DNA of 64,000 nt, from contig NZ_JASKLS010000010.1 in assembly GCF_030124375.1 (NCBI RefSeq), forward strand, positions 204,361-268,360, in the 5' to 3' direction. Source of the DNA: Sinorhizobium sp. 6-70. GTDB lineage: Bacteria; Pseudomonadota; Alphaproteobacteria; Rhizobiales; Rhizobiaceae. The notes beneath the pieces were generated by a model. The model made no database searches, was not told where the DNA came from, and saw nothing but the letters and a program-made list of their open reading frames with translations. Shown in pieces: positions 16,915 to 24,571 of the stretch. How positions within the stretch are numbered: position 1 is the stretch's first letter; every line of letters begins with the position of its first letter. The translations under genes were made by a program, and so were the position numbers.

Positions 16915-19247
16915 CCGTGCTGCTGCCCGTCCGAAATGCCGTTCCTGACGGCGTTCTCCGCTTCGACGGCCGCCAGCGCCGTCATGTTGACGATACCCCG
17001 AGAGGTAACCGAGGAAGTAAGAACGTGGGCGGGACGCGCCGCGCCTAACAGGATCGGCCCGACATGGAGGGCATCGCTCATGACTTTGACAACGTTGAGA
17101 GTGATGTTGGCCGAGTCGAGATCCGGAAACACAAGTAGATTTGCTTCACCCTTCAACCGCGATCCAGGAAGGATTCGGTCGCGAATCGTTTGCGACAAAG
17201 CGGCATCACCGTCCATTTCTCCGTCGAACTCCAAGTGCGGCGCCTTCCGCTCCAGGAGGGCGATCACCTCTCGCATCTTTGTGGCACTCGCCGACATCTT
17301 GGACCCGAACTTCGAATGGGACACAAGGGCAACCTTGGGCTCAATACCGAACCTGCTCACGGCGTCTGCGGCCAGCATGGTTATGTCGGCGATCTCATCG
17401 GCATTCGGCTCGTTATTGACGTAAGTATCGGTAAGGAACAGCGCCCCCTTGGACGAGATGAGCAGGCTGAGCGCGGAAAAATCCCTTATGCCCGGAAGTC
17501 GTCCTATGATCTGGCGCACGGCCTTGAGATGGTGTTCATACCCGCCCACAAGGCCACAGATCATTGCGTCGGCGTCATTTCGCTTGATCGCTAAAGCGGC
17601 GATGACAGTCGTATCGGTGCGCACAATTGTTCGTGCCGCATCCGGCGTCACACCATCTCTTTCCGCACAGGAGAGATAAAGCTCGACATAGTCGCGATAG
17701 CGCCGGTCATCCTCCGGATCAATCAGCTCAAAGTCGCTTTCTGGGCGAATCCTCAACCCATAACGCTGAATCCGCGCTTCGACTACGGAGGGCCGTCCAA
17801 CCAGGATCGGAATTGCAATCCCCTCTTCCACGACCATCTGCACGGCGCGCAAGACACGTTCGTCCTCGCCTTCGGCGTAGATCACTCGCTTCGGAACAGT
17901 CTGGGCTCGCGCTGCAGCAAAGACGGGCTTCATGATCAGCCCGGACCGGAAGACGAAGCGATTTAACCGGTCGAGATAGACCTCCATGTCTTCGATCGGG
18001 CGTGAAGCCACTCCGGTCGCCATTGCGGCCTTGGCGACCGCCGGCGCAATCCGCAGGATCAGGCGCGGATCAAACGGCGACGGAATGATGTAATCGCGAC
18101 CGAATGTCGGGACCTCACCAGAGTAAGCCCGAGCTGCGATGTCGGAGGGCTCTTCGCGGGCAAGAGATGCAATGGCCCGAACTGCCGCGAGCTTCATCTC
18201 CTCGTTGATTGCGGTCGCGCCGACATCGAGTGCGCCGCGGAAGATGAAAGGGAAGCATAGGACATTGTTGACCTGGTTCGAATGATCAGATCGACCTGTG
18301 CAGACGATTGCGTCGGGGCGAACCGCCCGAGCCTCATAGGGCATGATTTCGGGCGTGGGATTTGCCAGAGCGAGAACGAGCGGCGACGCCGACATCCGAC
18401 GCAGCATTTCCGGCTTCAGAACCCCAGGAGCTGACAATCCAAGAAAAACGTCCGCCCCGCCGATGACATCTGCCAGCGTTCGCGCATCCGTTTTTTGCGC
18501 GTAGACGTCCTTCCAGCGGTCCATGAGGGTGTTTCGCCCTTCATAGACTAACCCCTCGATGTCGGAGACCCAGATATTCTCCTTCCTTGCGCCCAAACTA
18601 ACGAGCAGATTGAGGCAGGCAAGAGCGGCAGCACCTGCGCCGGACGTGACGATCTTGACGTCCTCGATGTGTTTTCCGGCAAGCTCGAGACCATTCATTA
18701 TGGCCGCGCTAACAATGATAGCTGTGCCATGCTGGTCGTCGTGAAAGACGGGAATGTTCATCCGGCGCCGCAGTTCATCCTCGATCTCGAAACACTCGGG
18801 CGCCTTGATATCTTCGAGATTGATGCCGCCGAAAGTCGGTTCTAGCGCTGCAACCGTTTCAACCATCCGGCCGACGTCATCGGTATCGACCTCGATGTCG
18901 AAAACGTCGATGTCCGCAAATTTCTTGAAGAGGACAGCTTTTCCTTCCATGACTGGCTTCGATGCCAGAGCGCCAATGTTGCCGAGCCCGAGGACCGCAG
19001 TTCCATTTGAGATCACCGCGACGAGATTTCCTCGCGAAGTAAATTCCGCCGCCGCCGAAGGGTCCCTGCGTATGGCCAGGCAAGGAGCAGCTACGCCAGG
19101 CGAATACGCCAGAGCAAGGTCTCGCTGGTGTCCTAAAGCCTTTGTTGGCTGGATTTCCAACTTCCCGGGCTTCGGATGGCGGTGATAAGAGAGAGCCGCA
19201 TCCTCAAAATCGAAAAGGGGACGCTGTGATGAAGTGTCGTCGGTCAT
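16890..19247 (-). CDS. maeB: NADP-type malic enzyme with phosphotransacetylase-like C-terminal domain
   Basis: The ATG at 19247, preceded by AAGGGACAATC, gives 785 residues. Residues 1-430 are the malic enzyme part: LALAYSPGVAAPCLAI, FHDDQHGTAI and a Rossmann TSGAGAAALACLNLL. Residues about 450-765 are a Pta-like domain (YAEGEDERVLRAVQ to VVKVMSDALHVGPILLGAARPAHVLTSSV). It converts malate to pyruvate and CO2, supplying pyruvate and NAD(P)H; rhizobia carry NAD (dme) and NADP (tme) forms and I cannot decide between them by eye. The last dozen or so residues (after AVRNGIS) run into a decayed LysR gene and are probably not native. Confidence 0.88.
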   Translation of the reverse strand: MTDDTSSQRPLFDFEDAALSYHRHPKPGKLEIQPTKALGHQRDLALAYSPGVAAPCLAIRRDPSAAAEFTSRGNLVAVISNGTAVLGLGNIGALASKPVMEGKAVLFKKFADIDVFDIEVDTDDVGRMVETVAALEPTFGGINLEDIKAPECFEIEDELRRRMNIPVFHDDQHGTAIIVSAAIMNGLELAGKHIEDVKIVTSGAGAAALACLNLLVSLGARKENIWVSDIEGLVYEGRNTLMDRWKDVYAQKTDARTLADVIGGADVFLGLSAPGVLKPEMLRRMSASPLVLALANPTPEIMPYEARAVRPDAIVCTGRSDHSNQVNNVLCFPFIFRGALDVGATAINEEMKLAAVRAIASLAREEPSDIAARAYSGEVPTFGRDYIIPSPFDPRLILRIAPAVAKAAMATGVASRPIEDMEVYLDRLNRFVFRSGLIMKPVFAAARAQTVPKRVIYAEGEDERVLRAVQMVVEEGIAIPILVGRPSVVEARIQRYGLRIRPESDFELIDPEDDRRYRDYVELYLSCAERDGVTPDAARTIVRTDTTVIAALAIKRNDADAMICGLVGGYEHHLKAVRQIIGRLPGIRDFSALSLLISSKGALFLTDTYVNNEPNADEIADITMLAADAVSRFGIEPKVALVSHSKFGSKMSASATKMREVIALLERKAPHLEFDGEMDGDAALSQTIRDRILPGSRLKGEANLLVFPDLDSANITLNVVKVMSDALHVGPILLGAARPAHVLTSSVTSRGIVNMTALAAVEAENAVRNGISDGQQHGCALRGRP

Positions 19248-19412
19248 GATTGTCCCTTGGAGTAACCTCCCACGATTGCCTCGGAGAAACCACCGGCCCA
19301 CCCCTGCCCGGCCGCGACGCGTTTAGGCGTGTCAGCTTCGAAAGGTCTTTTTGGGAAAAGGATGCCGCCTGACGGCCTCGACGATGGTGGATATCCGAAC
19401 AGTGTTCAAAAA

Positions 19413-20789
19413 TTAAACAACCGCTTTCGTACCAAGCGGCGGTTGTGAAATCAGACTCGCGAGCAGGATCAGTCCGTCTTCGAGATCGCCGCGATCAGGA
19501 GCAACACCGAGAGAGATCCTGACCGCTTCAACAGGATGAGCGACAATTGCGAAGGCGGAGCTGGGCACAATCGAAATACCCACACGATCGGCGTGCGCGG
19601 CGAAATCAGAGGCCCGCCAGTGGTCCGGAAGGTGCAGCCAGAGATGATGACCATTGGGGTCACCTGCGAAGTTCGATCCCTCCAGAATTGTTGATGCCAG
19701 CTTCTGGCGCTCGGCGTTCTCTGCACGGATTAACCTTGTGATTTCTTCGAGAGTACCTTCCGAAATCCAACGGCTGACCAACGCAGTCATCAAGGGCGGC
19801 GCCATCAGTATGCTCGCACGCAACACTGCAGCGAAACGCAGCGCCTTAGCGGCACTCGGCGCGACCACATAGGCTACACGAAGAGCCGGAGTGGAGCATT
19901 TCGAGAGCGTTGCGATATGCCACGTGATGTCAGGCGCAAGTTCTGCTACAGCGGGGATCCGTTCGGCCCTCAACGGCGCATAGGGATCATCTTCGATGAT
20001 CGCGACACCGTGTTTCCTGGCGATGCTAACCAAAGCCCTTCGTCGAGCTTCCGGGAGCGTCGACGTGGTTGGATTGTCGATGCTTGGAACAATATAGACT
20101 GCCTTTGGCGACCGTTCGCCGCAAACCTTCTCGAATGAGTCGGGAACAATACCCTCTTCATCCATGTCCAGCGCCTCCAGAATCAGCCCTTTCTGAACGC
20201 CTATCGCTTTCAGTCCCGGATAAGTCATAGCGCCGGCGGCAACGAGATCGCCGCGTTGGAGCAATAGTTCACAAACACCGAACAGAGCACATTGCGCTCC
20301 TCCGGTGACGACGATCCGGTCGGGCGTGACACCCTCGATCCGATGTGCAAGCCATGTTGCTGCAGCAGTCCGATCGGGTTCTGCACCCGTGCTTTCCTGA
20401 TAGTGGAGATGCAGCAGACCCTTGGAACTTCCAAGGACACCGGCAATGCCGCTCGGAAAGATCTTCCGGAAGTCGACGGCAGACGGTTGCGGGGGAATAT
20501 TCATGCTGAGGTCGAGCAGCGGCTGGGGCTGATCCACGACTCCGTCATCAATTCTCTCGCTAATGAAGGTCCCTCGACCCGCCTGCGCTGCTACGAGCCC
20601 TCGCCGCCGAGCCTCGTTGAAGGCGCGTGTCACGGTGGTCAGATCGACGCCCAACGCTTCCGCTATGGCTCGTTGAGCCGGCAAACGATCGCCGCGCATC
20701 ACGCGACCTGTCCGGATATCTGCTTCCAACGCCTCGACAATGCCCAAATACTTCATCCGAGCCGCCTCGATCAGCCTTGGTTTCCACAT
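19413..20789 (-). CDS. MocR-type GntR regulator with aminotransferase-like domain
   Basis: 458 residues. The N-terminal GntR winged helix (about residues 12-80) contains GDRLPAQRAIAEALGVDLTTVTRAFNEARRRGLV. A linker leads to a fold-type I aminotransferase domain (about 95-450) with the PLP-lysine block TLSKCSTPALRVAYV. MocR regulators bind PLP adducts and control genes of amino-acid or cofactor metabolism. A perfect 10-base palindrome lies 13 bases upstream of the start. It sits downstream of an argD-like/serC/deoC operon on the same strand. The same palindrome type occurs before hemA and ccoN. Confidence 0.9.
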   Translation of the reverse strand: MWKPRLIEAARMKYLGIVEALEADIRTGRVMRGDRLPAQRAIAEALGVDLTTVTRAFNEARRRGLVAAQAGRGTFISERIDDGVVDQPQPLLDLSMNIPPQPSAVDFRKIFPSGIAGVLGSSKGLLHLHYQESTGAEPDRTAAATWLAHRIEGVTPDRIVVTGGAQCALFGVCELLLQRGDLVAAGAMTYPGLKAIGVQKGLILEALDMDEEGIVPDSFEKVCGERSPKAVYIVPSIDNPTTSTLPEARRRALVSIARKHGVAIIEDDPYAPLRAERIPAVAELAPDITWHIATLSKCSTPALRVAYVVAPSAAKALRFAAVLRASILMAPPLMTALVSRWISEGTLEEITRLIRAENAERQKLASTILEGSNFAGDPNGHHLWLHLPDHWRASDFAAHADRVGISIVPSSAFAIVAHPVEAVRISLGVAPDRGDLEDGLILLASLISQPPLGTKAVV

Positions 20790-20801
20790 GGGGGATCCTC
20801 A

Positions 20802-20828
20802 AAATGTATGCACAATTAGCATACATTT
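20802..20828. promoter_or_regulatory. MocR promoter palindrome (ATGTAT-N11-ATACAT)
   Basis: Arms AAATGTATGC (20802-20811) and GCATACATTT (20819-20828), 7-base spacer, perfect. It lies between the MocR start (20789) and the aminotransferase stop (20875), the natural place for an autoregulatory operator. The core ATGTAT-N11-ATACAT recurs before hemA. Confidence 0.7.
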
Positions 20829-20874
20829 CTGGTACCATGTATGGGCTAGGATTGAAAGCGCGGATTGCTTTTTT

Positions 20875-22080
20875 CTAACGAGTCAACGATCGACCGACCT
20901 CTTGAAGCCGCGCTAATCCTTGATCAATTTCTGCGTCCGACAGGATTAAAGGTGGTAATAGCCGCAGCACATTGTCTCCTGCGGTTACGGACAGAAGCCC
21001 ATTTGCACGCGCGACTGTCGCAGCGAATTCCACTGGAACAACGCAGCGCAGACCGAGCAGAAAACCGTGGCCACGCACCTCCGCAAAAACATCGCCATAG
21101 GTTGCGACGATCTTTTCGAGGCCGGCGAATAAACGGGCGGCCCTGCGGCGCACATCCTTAAGAAACGCTTCGTTTGAGATGATCTCGACCACCTTGTGTG
21201 CAATCACCATTGCCAGGGGATTACCTCCAAAGGTGCTCCCGTGCGTTCCCGGAGTCATACTGGCAGCAACTCTTTCCGTGGCGAGACAAGCTCCAAGGGG
21301 AAAGCCGTTACCCAAGCCTTTGGCTGTCGCGAGAAGGTCCGGTGCAACGCCGGCATCCTGATATGCGAAAAGGTGCCCAGTTCGTCCTATCCCGGTCTGG
21401 ACCTCATCGAAAATCAGCAGCACGCCACGGCGGTTGCAGATATCGCGAACTCGCGCGAGATCCTCGGCGCTCAACCGCCGGACGCCACTTTCTCCTTGAA
21501 TGGGCTCGAGCAGGATAGCTGCAGTCTCCGGACCACAAGCGGCATCCAGAGAGTCGATGTCGCCGAAACGAACGACGTGGAATCCCGGCGTCGGAGGACC
21601 GAAGCCTTCGAGATATTTCTCGCGGCCACCGGCGGCAATGGTAGCCAAGGTGCGGCCATGAAAGGCTCCCTCCATGGTCGCGATCCGATAGCGTTCCGGA
21701 GCCCCAGCGACGAAGTGGAACCGGCGCGCTGTCTTTATCGCAGTCTCGACTGCTTCCGCGCCGGAATTGCAGAAGAACACACGATCTGCGAACGTTGTCT
21801 CGCACAGGAGGCGGGCAAGCGCCTCCTGTTCCGGTATACGCATGGCGTTGGAAACGTGCCATAGCCTGGCCCCCTGACGAAAGAGGAGGTTCACCAGATC
21901 CGGATGCGAGTGCCCCAGGCCCGTCACTGCAATGCCGGTGGCGAAGTCGAGATATCGAATCCCGTCCGCGCCATAGAGCCAGGCGCCCTCCCCGTGCGTG
22001 AACGCCACATCCGCCCTGCGGAAACAGGGAAAAAGATGATCAGGCCCCTCTTTGCGCTGCACCGATGCCGTATTTGCCAT
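20875..22080 (-). CDS. Class III aminotransferase (acetylornithine/ornithine aminotransferase-like)
   Basis: 401 residues from the ATG at 22080, which overlaps the serC stop as TGATG. It shows YLDFATGIAVTGLGHSHPDLV, FCNSGAEAVETAIKTAR, the LIFDEVQTGIGRTG block and the PLP lysine in LLATAKGLGNGFPLGA. These are ArgD-type features (transfer of an amino group between N-acetylornithine or a related omega-amine and 2-oxoglutarate). The setting after serC and deoC rather than argF makes arginine synthesis doubtful; the true substrate may differ. Confidence 0.82.
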   Translation of the reverse strand: MANTASVQRKEGPDHLFPCFRRADVAFTHGEGAWLYGADGIRYLDFATGIAVTGLGHSHPDLVNLLFRQGARLWHVSNAMRIPEQEALARLLCETTFADRVFFCNSGAEAVETAIKTARRFHFVAGAPERYRIATMEGAFHGRTLATIAAGGREKYLEGFGPPTPGFHVVRFGDIDSLDAACGPETAAILLEPIQGESGVRRLSAEDLARVRDICNRRGVLLIFDEVQTGIGRTGHLFAYQDAGVAPDLLATAKGLGNGFPLGACLATERVAASMTPGTHGSTFGGNPLAMVIAHKVVEIISNEAFLKDVRRRAARLFAGLEKIVATYGDVFAEVRGHGFLLGLRCVVPVEFAATVARANGLLSVTAGDNVLRLLPPLILSDAEIDQGLARLQEVGRSLTR

Positions 22081-23246
22081 CAGGCCACCGCCTTCAAGGA
22101 TTCGAAGTAGGCCCAGGTTAGCCATTCAAGGGCCAGGGCAAGATCCGGGGTCTCCACAGTTGCACCCGCCCAGAACCGAAAACCGGGCGGTGCCGTCCGA
22201 TAGGAACCTACGTCGAAGGCAGCCTTTTTCTCGGCCAAGAGCGCAACCACAGCGCCAGCGATTTTCTCTTGCTGTTCACGCCTATCTTTGAATGTTGGAT
22301 CGATGATCTTGAGACAAATCGATGTCTTGGAGCGAATTTCGGCTCGGTTCGCGAGGAAATCGCACCACCCGTTTCGGCTGACCCAGTCCGATGCCTGGTC
22401 GAAGTTGGCTTGGCAGCGTGCCTTCAGCGCTGACAGGCCACCGATGTCGCGAGCCCACCGAAGGCCGTCGATCGCATCCTCAACAGCGAGAAGTGAAGGG
22501 GTGTTGATCGTCTCCCCGGCAAAAAGACCTTCAGTCACCAAGCCACGACCGACCATCCGAAAGAGCTTGGGCATCGGCCAAACCGGCACATGATCGATGA
22601 GCCTCTCGATCGCTCTCGGGCTGAGAACGATCATTCCGTGCGCCCCTTCGCCGCCGAGAACTTTCTGCCAGGACCATGTCGTCACGTCGAGCTTCGCCCA
22701 AGGGAGATCCATGGCGAATGCTGCCGACGTCGCGTCGCAGATCGTGAGACCAGTCCGGTCGTCGGCGATCCAGTCGGCGTTCGGAACACACACGCCGGAA
22801 GTCGTCCCATTCCAGGCAAAGACAATGTCGCGGTCGGGCGATGCCTGGGTCAGGTCAGGCAACTCGCCATAGGGAGCGTCGAACACGCGCCGGTTTTCGA
22901 GTTCCAGTTCTTTGGCGACATCGGTTACCCAGTCGGCACCGAAGCTTTCCCAGGCGAAGACATCGACGCCGCGGGGTCCGAGGAGATTCCATAACGCCAT
23001 CTCGACCGCCCCGGTATCGGATCCCGGCACGACCGCGATCCGGTAGTCATCCGGTATCGCGAGTAGTTCGCGTGTGAGATCGATCACCTCCCGCAACTTC
23101 GCCTTTCCGGCCGCCGATCGGTGTGATCGCCCCAGCACCGCCTCCTGAAGTGCCATGAGAGACCAGCCAGGACGTTTCTTGCAAGGGCCGGACGAGAAGT
23201 TGGCGCTTAGTGGCGTTTGTTGCGGCATAGGAGGAGAAACTGGCAT
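22080..23246 (-). CDS. serC: Phosphoserine aminotransferase
   Basis: 388 residues, class V aminotransferase of the longer SerC type. FSSGPCKKRPGW and GRSHRS at the N-terminus, NGTTSGVCVPNADW, ICDATSAAFAMDLPW and the PLP lysine in TWSWQKVLGGEGAHG are all visible. It makes 3-phosphoserine from 3-phosphohydroxypyruvate and can also act in pyridoxal phosphate synthesis on 4-phosphohydroxythreonine. No serA is adjacent, which is unusual for serine-pathway serC genes. It starts 14 bases after the deoC stop. Confidence 0.87.
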   Translation of the reverse strand: MPVSPPMPQQTPLSANFSSGPCKKRPGWSLMALQEAVLGRSHRSAAGKAKLREVIDLTRELLAIPDDYRIAVVPGSDTGAVEMALWNLLGPRGVDVFAWESFGADWVTDVAKELELENRRVFDAPYGELPDLTQASPDRDIVFAWNGTTSGVCVPNADWIADDRTGLTICDATSAAFAMDLPWAKLDVTTWSWQKVLGGEGAHGMIVLSPRAIERLIDHVPVWPMPKLFRMVGRGLVTEGLFAGETINTPSLLAVEDAIDGLRWARDIGGLSALKARCQANFDQASDWVSRNGWCDFLANRAEIRSKTSICLKIIDPTFKDRREQQEKIAGAVVALLAEKKAAFDVGSYRTAPPGFRFWAGATVETPDLALALEWLTWAYFESLKAVA

Positions 23247-23260
23247 CTTTATCGACCGAG

Positions 23261-23920
23261 CTAGTGTTGCAGCAAGAGTGGGCCGGCGCTTGTGCCGATA
23301 CGGGTGGCGCCAGCGTCGAGCATCTGAAGGGCAACTGATCGGGTCCGGATGCCGCCTGATGCCTTGACACCGATATTCGGACCGACTGTTCTGCGAATGA
23401 GGGCTACGTCTTCGACGGTGGCACCTCCGGTCGAAGACCCGGTCGATGTCTTGATGAAATCGGCGCCAACCGCAGCGGCGATGCTCGAGGCAGCAATCTT
23501 GCCCTCATCGGTAAGGAGGCAGGCCTCGATGATGACCTTTAGGATTTTGCCGGCGGATATTTTGCGAACTTCTGAAAGCTCGGTCTCAACATCCTTATAA
23601 CGTCCGTCTGCCATTGCCCCGAGATCTATGACGACGTCGATCTCGTCGGCGCCTTGCCGTAGAGCAACGTCCGTCTCTTGGGTCTTGAGCGACGTGAGGT
23701 TCGCGCCAAGCGGGAATCCGATCACCGTCGCTGTTCGAATCCTTGTTCCTTGAAGCGCCCCTGCGACTCGCGCGACGTGGATCGGATTGACCACGACCGA
23801 ACAGAATCCATGGGTAATCGCCTCACAGCAGTATCGTTCGATGTCCTCTGTCCGAGCATTCGCACTCAGGATGGTATGATCTATCAGGGAGGCAATTTCC
23901 CTGTTCGTGCCGGATTCCAT
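23261..23920 (-). CDS. deoC: Deoxyribose-phosphate aldolase
   Basis: 219 residues, class I aldolase TIM barrel. The Schiff-base Lys lies in ADFIKTSTGSSTGGATVEDV, with a second conserved Lys in NIGVKASGGIRT. EIDVVIDLGAMADGRYKDVETEL is also typical. It cleaves 2-deoxyribose-5-phosphate to glyceraldehyde-3-phosphate and acetaldehyde. No nucleoside phosphorylase or deoxyribokinase neighbours it. It heads a three-gene unit with serC and an argD-like gene. A hairpin at 23969-23992 separates it from the cbb3 cluster upstream. Confidence 0.88.
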   Translation of the reverse strand: MESGTNREIASLIDHTILSANARTEDIERYCCEAITHGFCSVVVNPIHVARVAGALQGTRIRTATVIGFPLGANLTSLKTQETDVALRQGADEIDVVIDLGAMADGRYKDVETELSEVRKISAGKILKVIIEACLLTDEGKIAASSIAAAVGADFIKTSTGSSTGGATVEDVALIRRTVGPNIGVKASGGIRTRSVALQMLDAGATRIGTSAGPLLLQH

Positions 23921-23968
23921 TGCCGATCTTTCTCTGCTTTACTATGAACTTCATTCATGTTGGACGTT

Positions 23969-23992
23969 GTGGCTCCCGTCTGCAGGAGCCAC
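23969..23992 (-). terminator. Hairpin at the end of the cbb3 cluster
   Basis: GTGGCTCC (23969-23976), 8-base loop, GGAGCCAC (23985-23992). It begins 6 bases past the stop of the minus-strand gene ending at 23998. No T-run follows, so it may attenuate rather than fully stop transcription into deoC. Confidence 0.55.
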
Positions 23993-23997
23993 GCGAT

Positions 23998-24417
23998 TTA
24001 CTTGCCGTCGGGCGCTTGAGAGTTGACCCTTGCGGGCAGCGGAATCGGCTCCGCTTCGACGTCCGGCTCCATGACTGTGACGATCAGCGTAAGGACGACG
24101 ATTGGCACGCCGATCAGCGCCGCGTAAAACGCGACGGCGATGCCGAACTGCATGCTGCCGACGAGGATTGCGAGAACGACATTGACCATCGTCCACGGCA
24201 GTTGCTGCGGGACGAAGAAGTTGCGGTAGATGAAGCCCAAGGGCCGCATTCCGGTCGTGCGCGGCAGCACGACGAAGGCAATCCAGGCCGCGAAGGCCCA
24301 GAATGCCCCGGCCAGCCCCGCATAGAGCCACCCGAAGACTGCGGCGAGGCCGGTCGTCAGAAACAGCGCGAAGGCCTTGCGCCTTTTTGCCGATCGAATG
24401 AATTCCTCATGCGCCAT
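23998..24417 (-). CDS. Membrane protein of unknown function at the end of the cco cluster
   Basis: 139 residues from ATG 24417 (MAHEEFIRSAKRRKAFALF). Three or four hydrophobic segments are visible (LFLTTGLAAVFGWLYAGLAGAFWAFAAW; TMVNVVLAILVGSMQFGIAVAFYAAL; VPIVVLTLIVTVM) with a short acidic tail. Its start lies inside the last codons of ccoS, an 11-base overlap, so it belongs to the same transcript. I do not recognise the family; a role in cbb3 assembly is possible from context only. Confidence 0.75.
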   Translation of the reverse strand: MAHEEFIRSAKRRKAFALFLTTGLAAVFGWLYAGLAGAFWAFAAWIAFVVLPRTTGMRPLGFIYRNFFVPQQLPWTMVNVVLAILVGSMQFGIAVAFYAALIGVPIVVLTLIVTVMEPDVEAEPIPLPARVNSQAPDGK

Positions 24418-24571
24418 GAAATGTCTCCGGTTTGTCATTGTCGAGGAAGATCCGCTCGGCGGCACCATCGAGATCGTCGTATTGGCCGTTACGGAGGGAC
24501 CATAGGAATGCCAGGACACCGAGCGAGCCGAGTGTCAGGGCTATGGGAATGAGGAACAGAAGCGGGCTCAT
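24407..24571 (-). CDS. ccoS: cbb3 oxidase maturation protein CcoS
   Basis: 54 residues: one membrane helix (LLFLIPIALTLGSLGVLAFLW) followed by SLRNGQYDDLDGAAERIF, the standard CcoS/FixS pattern. The protein is needed for insertion of heme or copper cofactors into CcoN. It overlaps the ccoI stop by 4 bases (ATGA at 24568-24571). Confidence 0.9.
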   Translation of the reverse strand: MSPLLFLIPIALTLGSLGVLAFLWSLRNGQYDDLDGAAERIFLDNDKPETFHGA

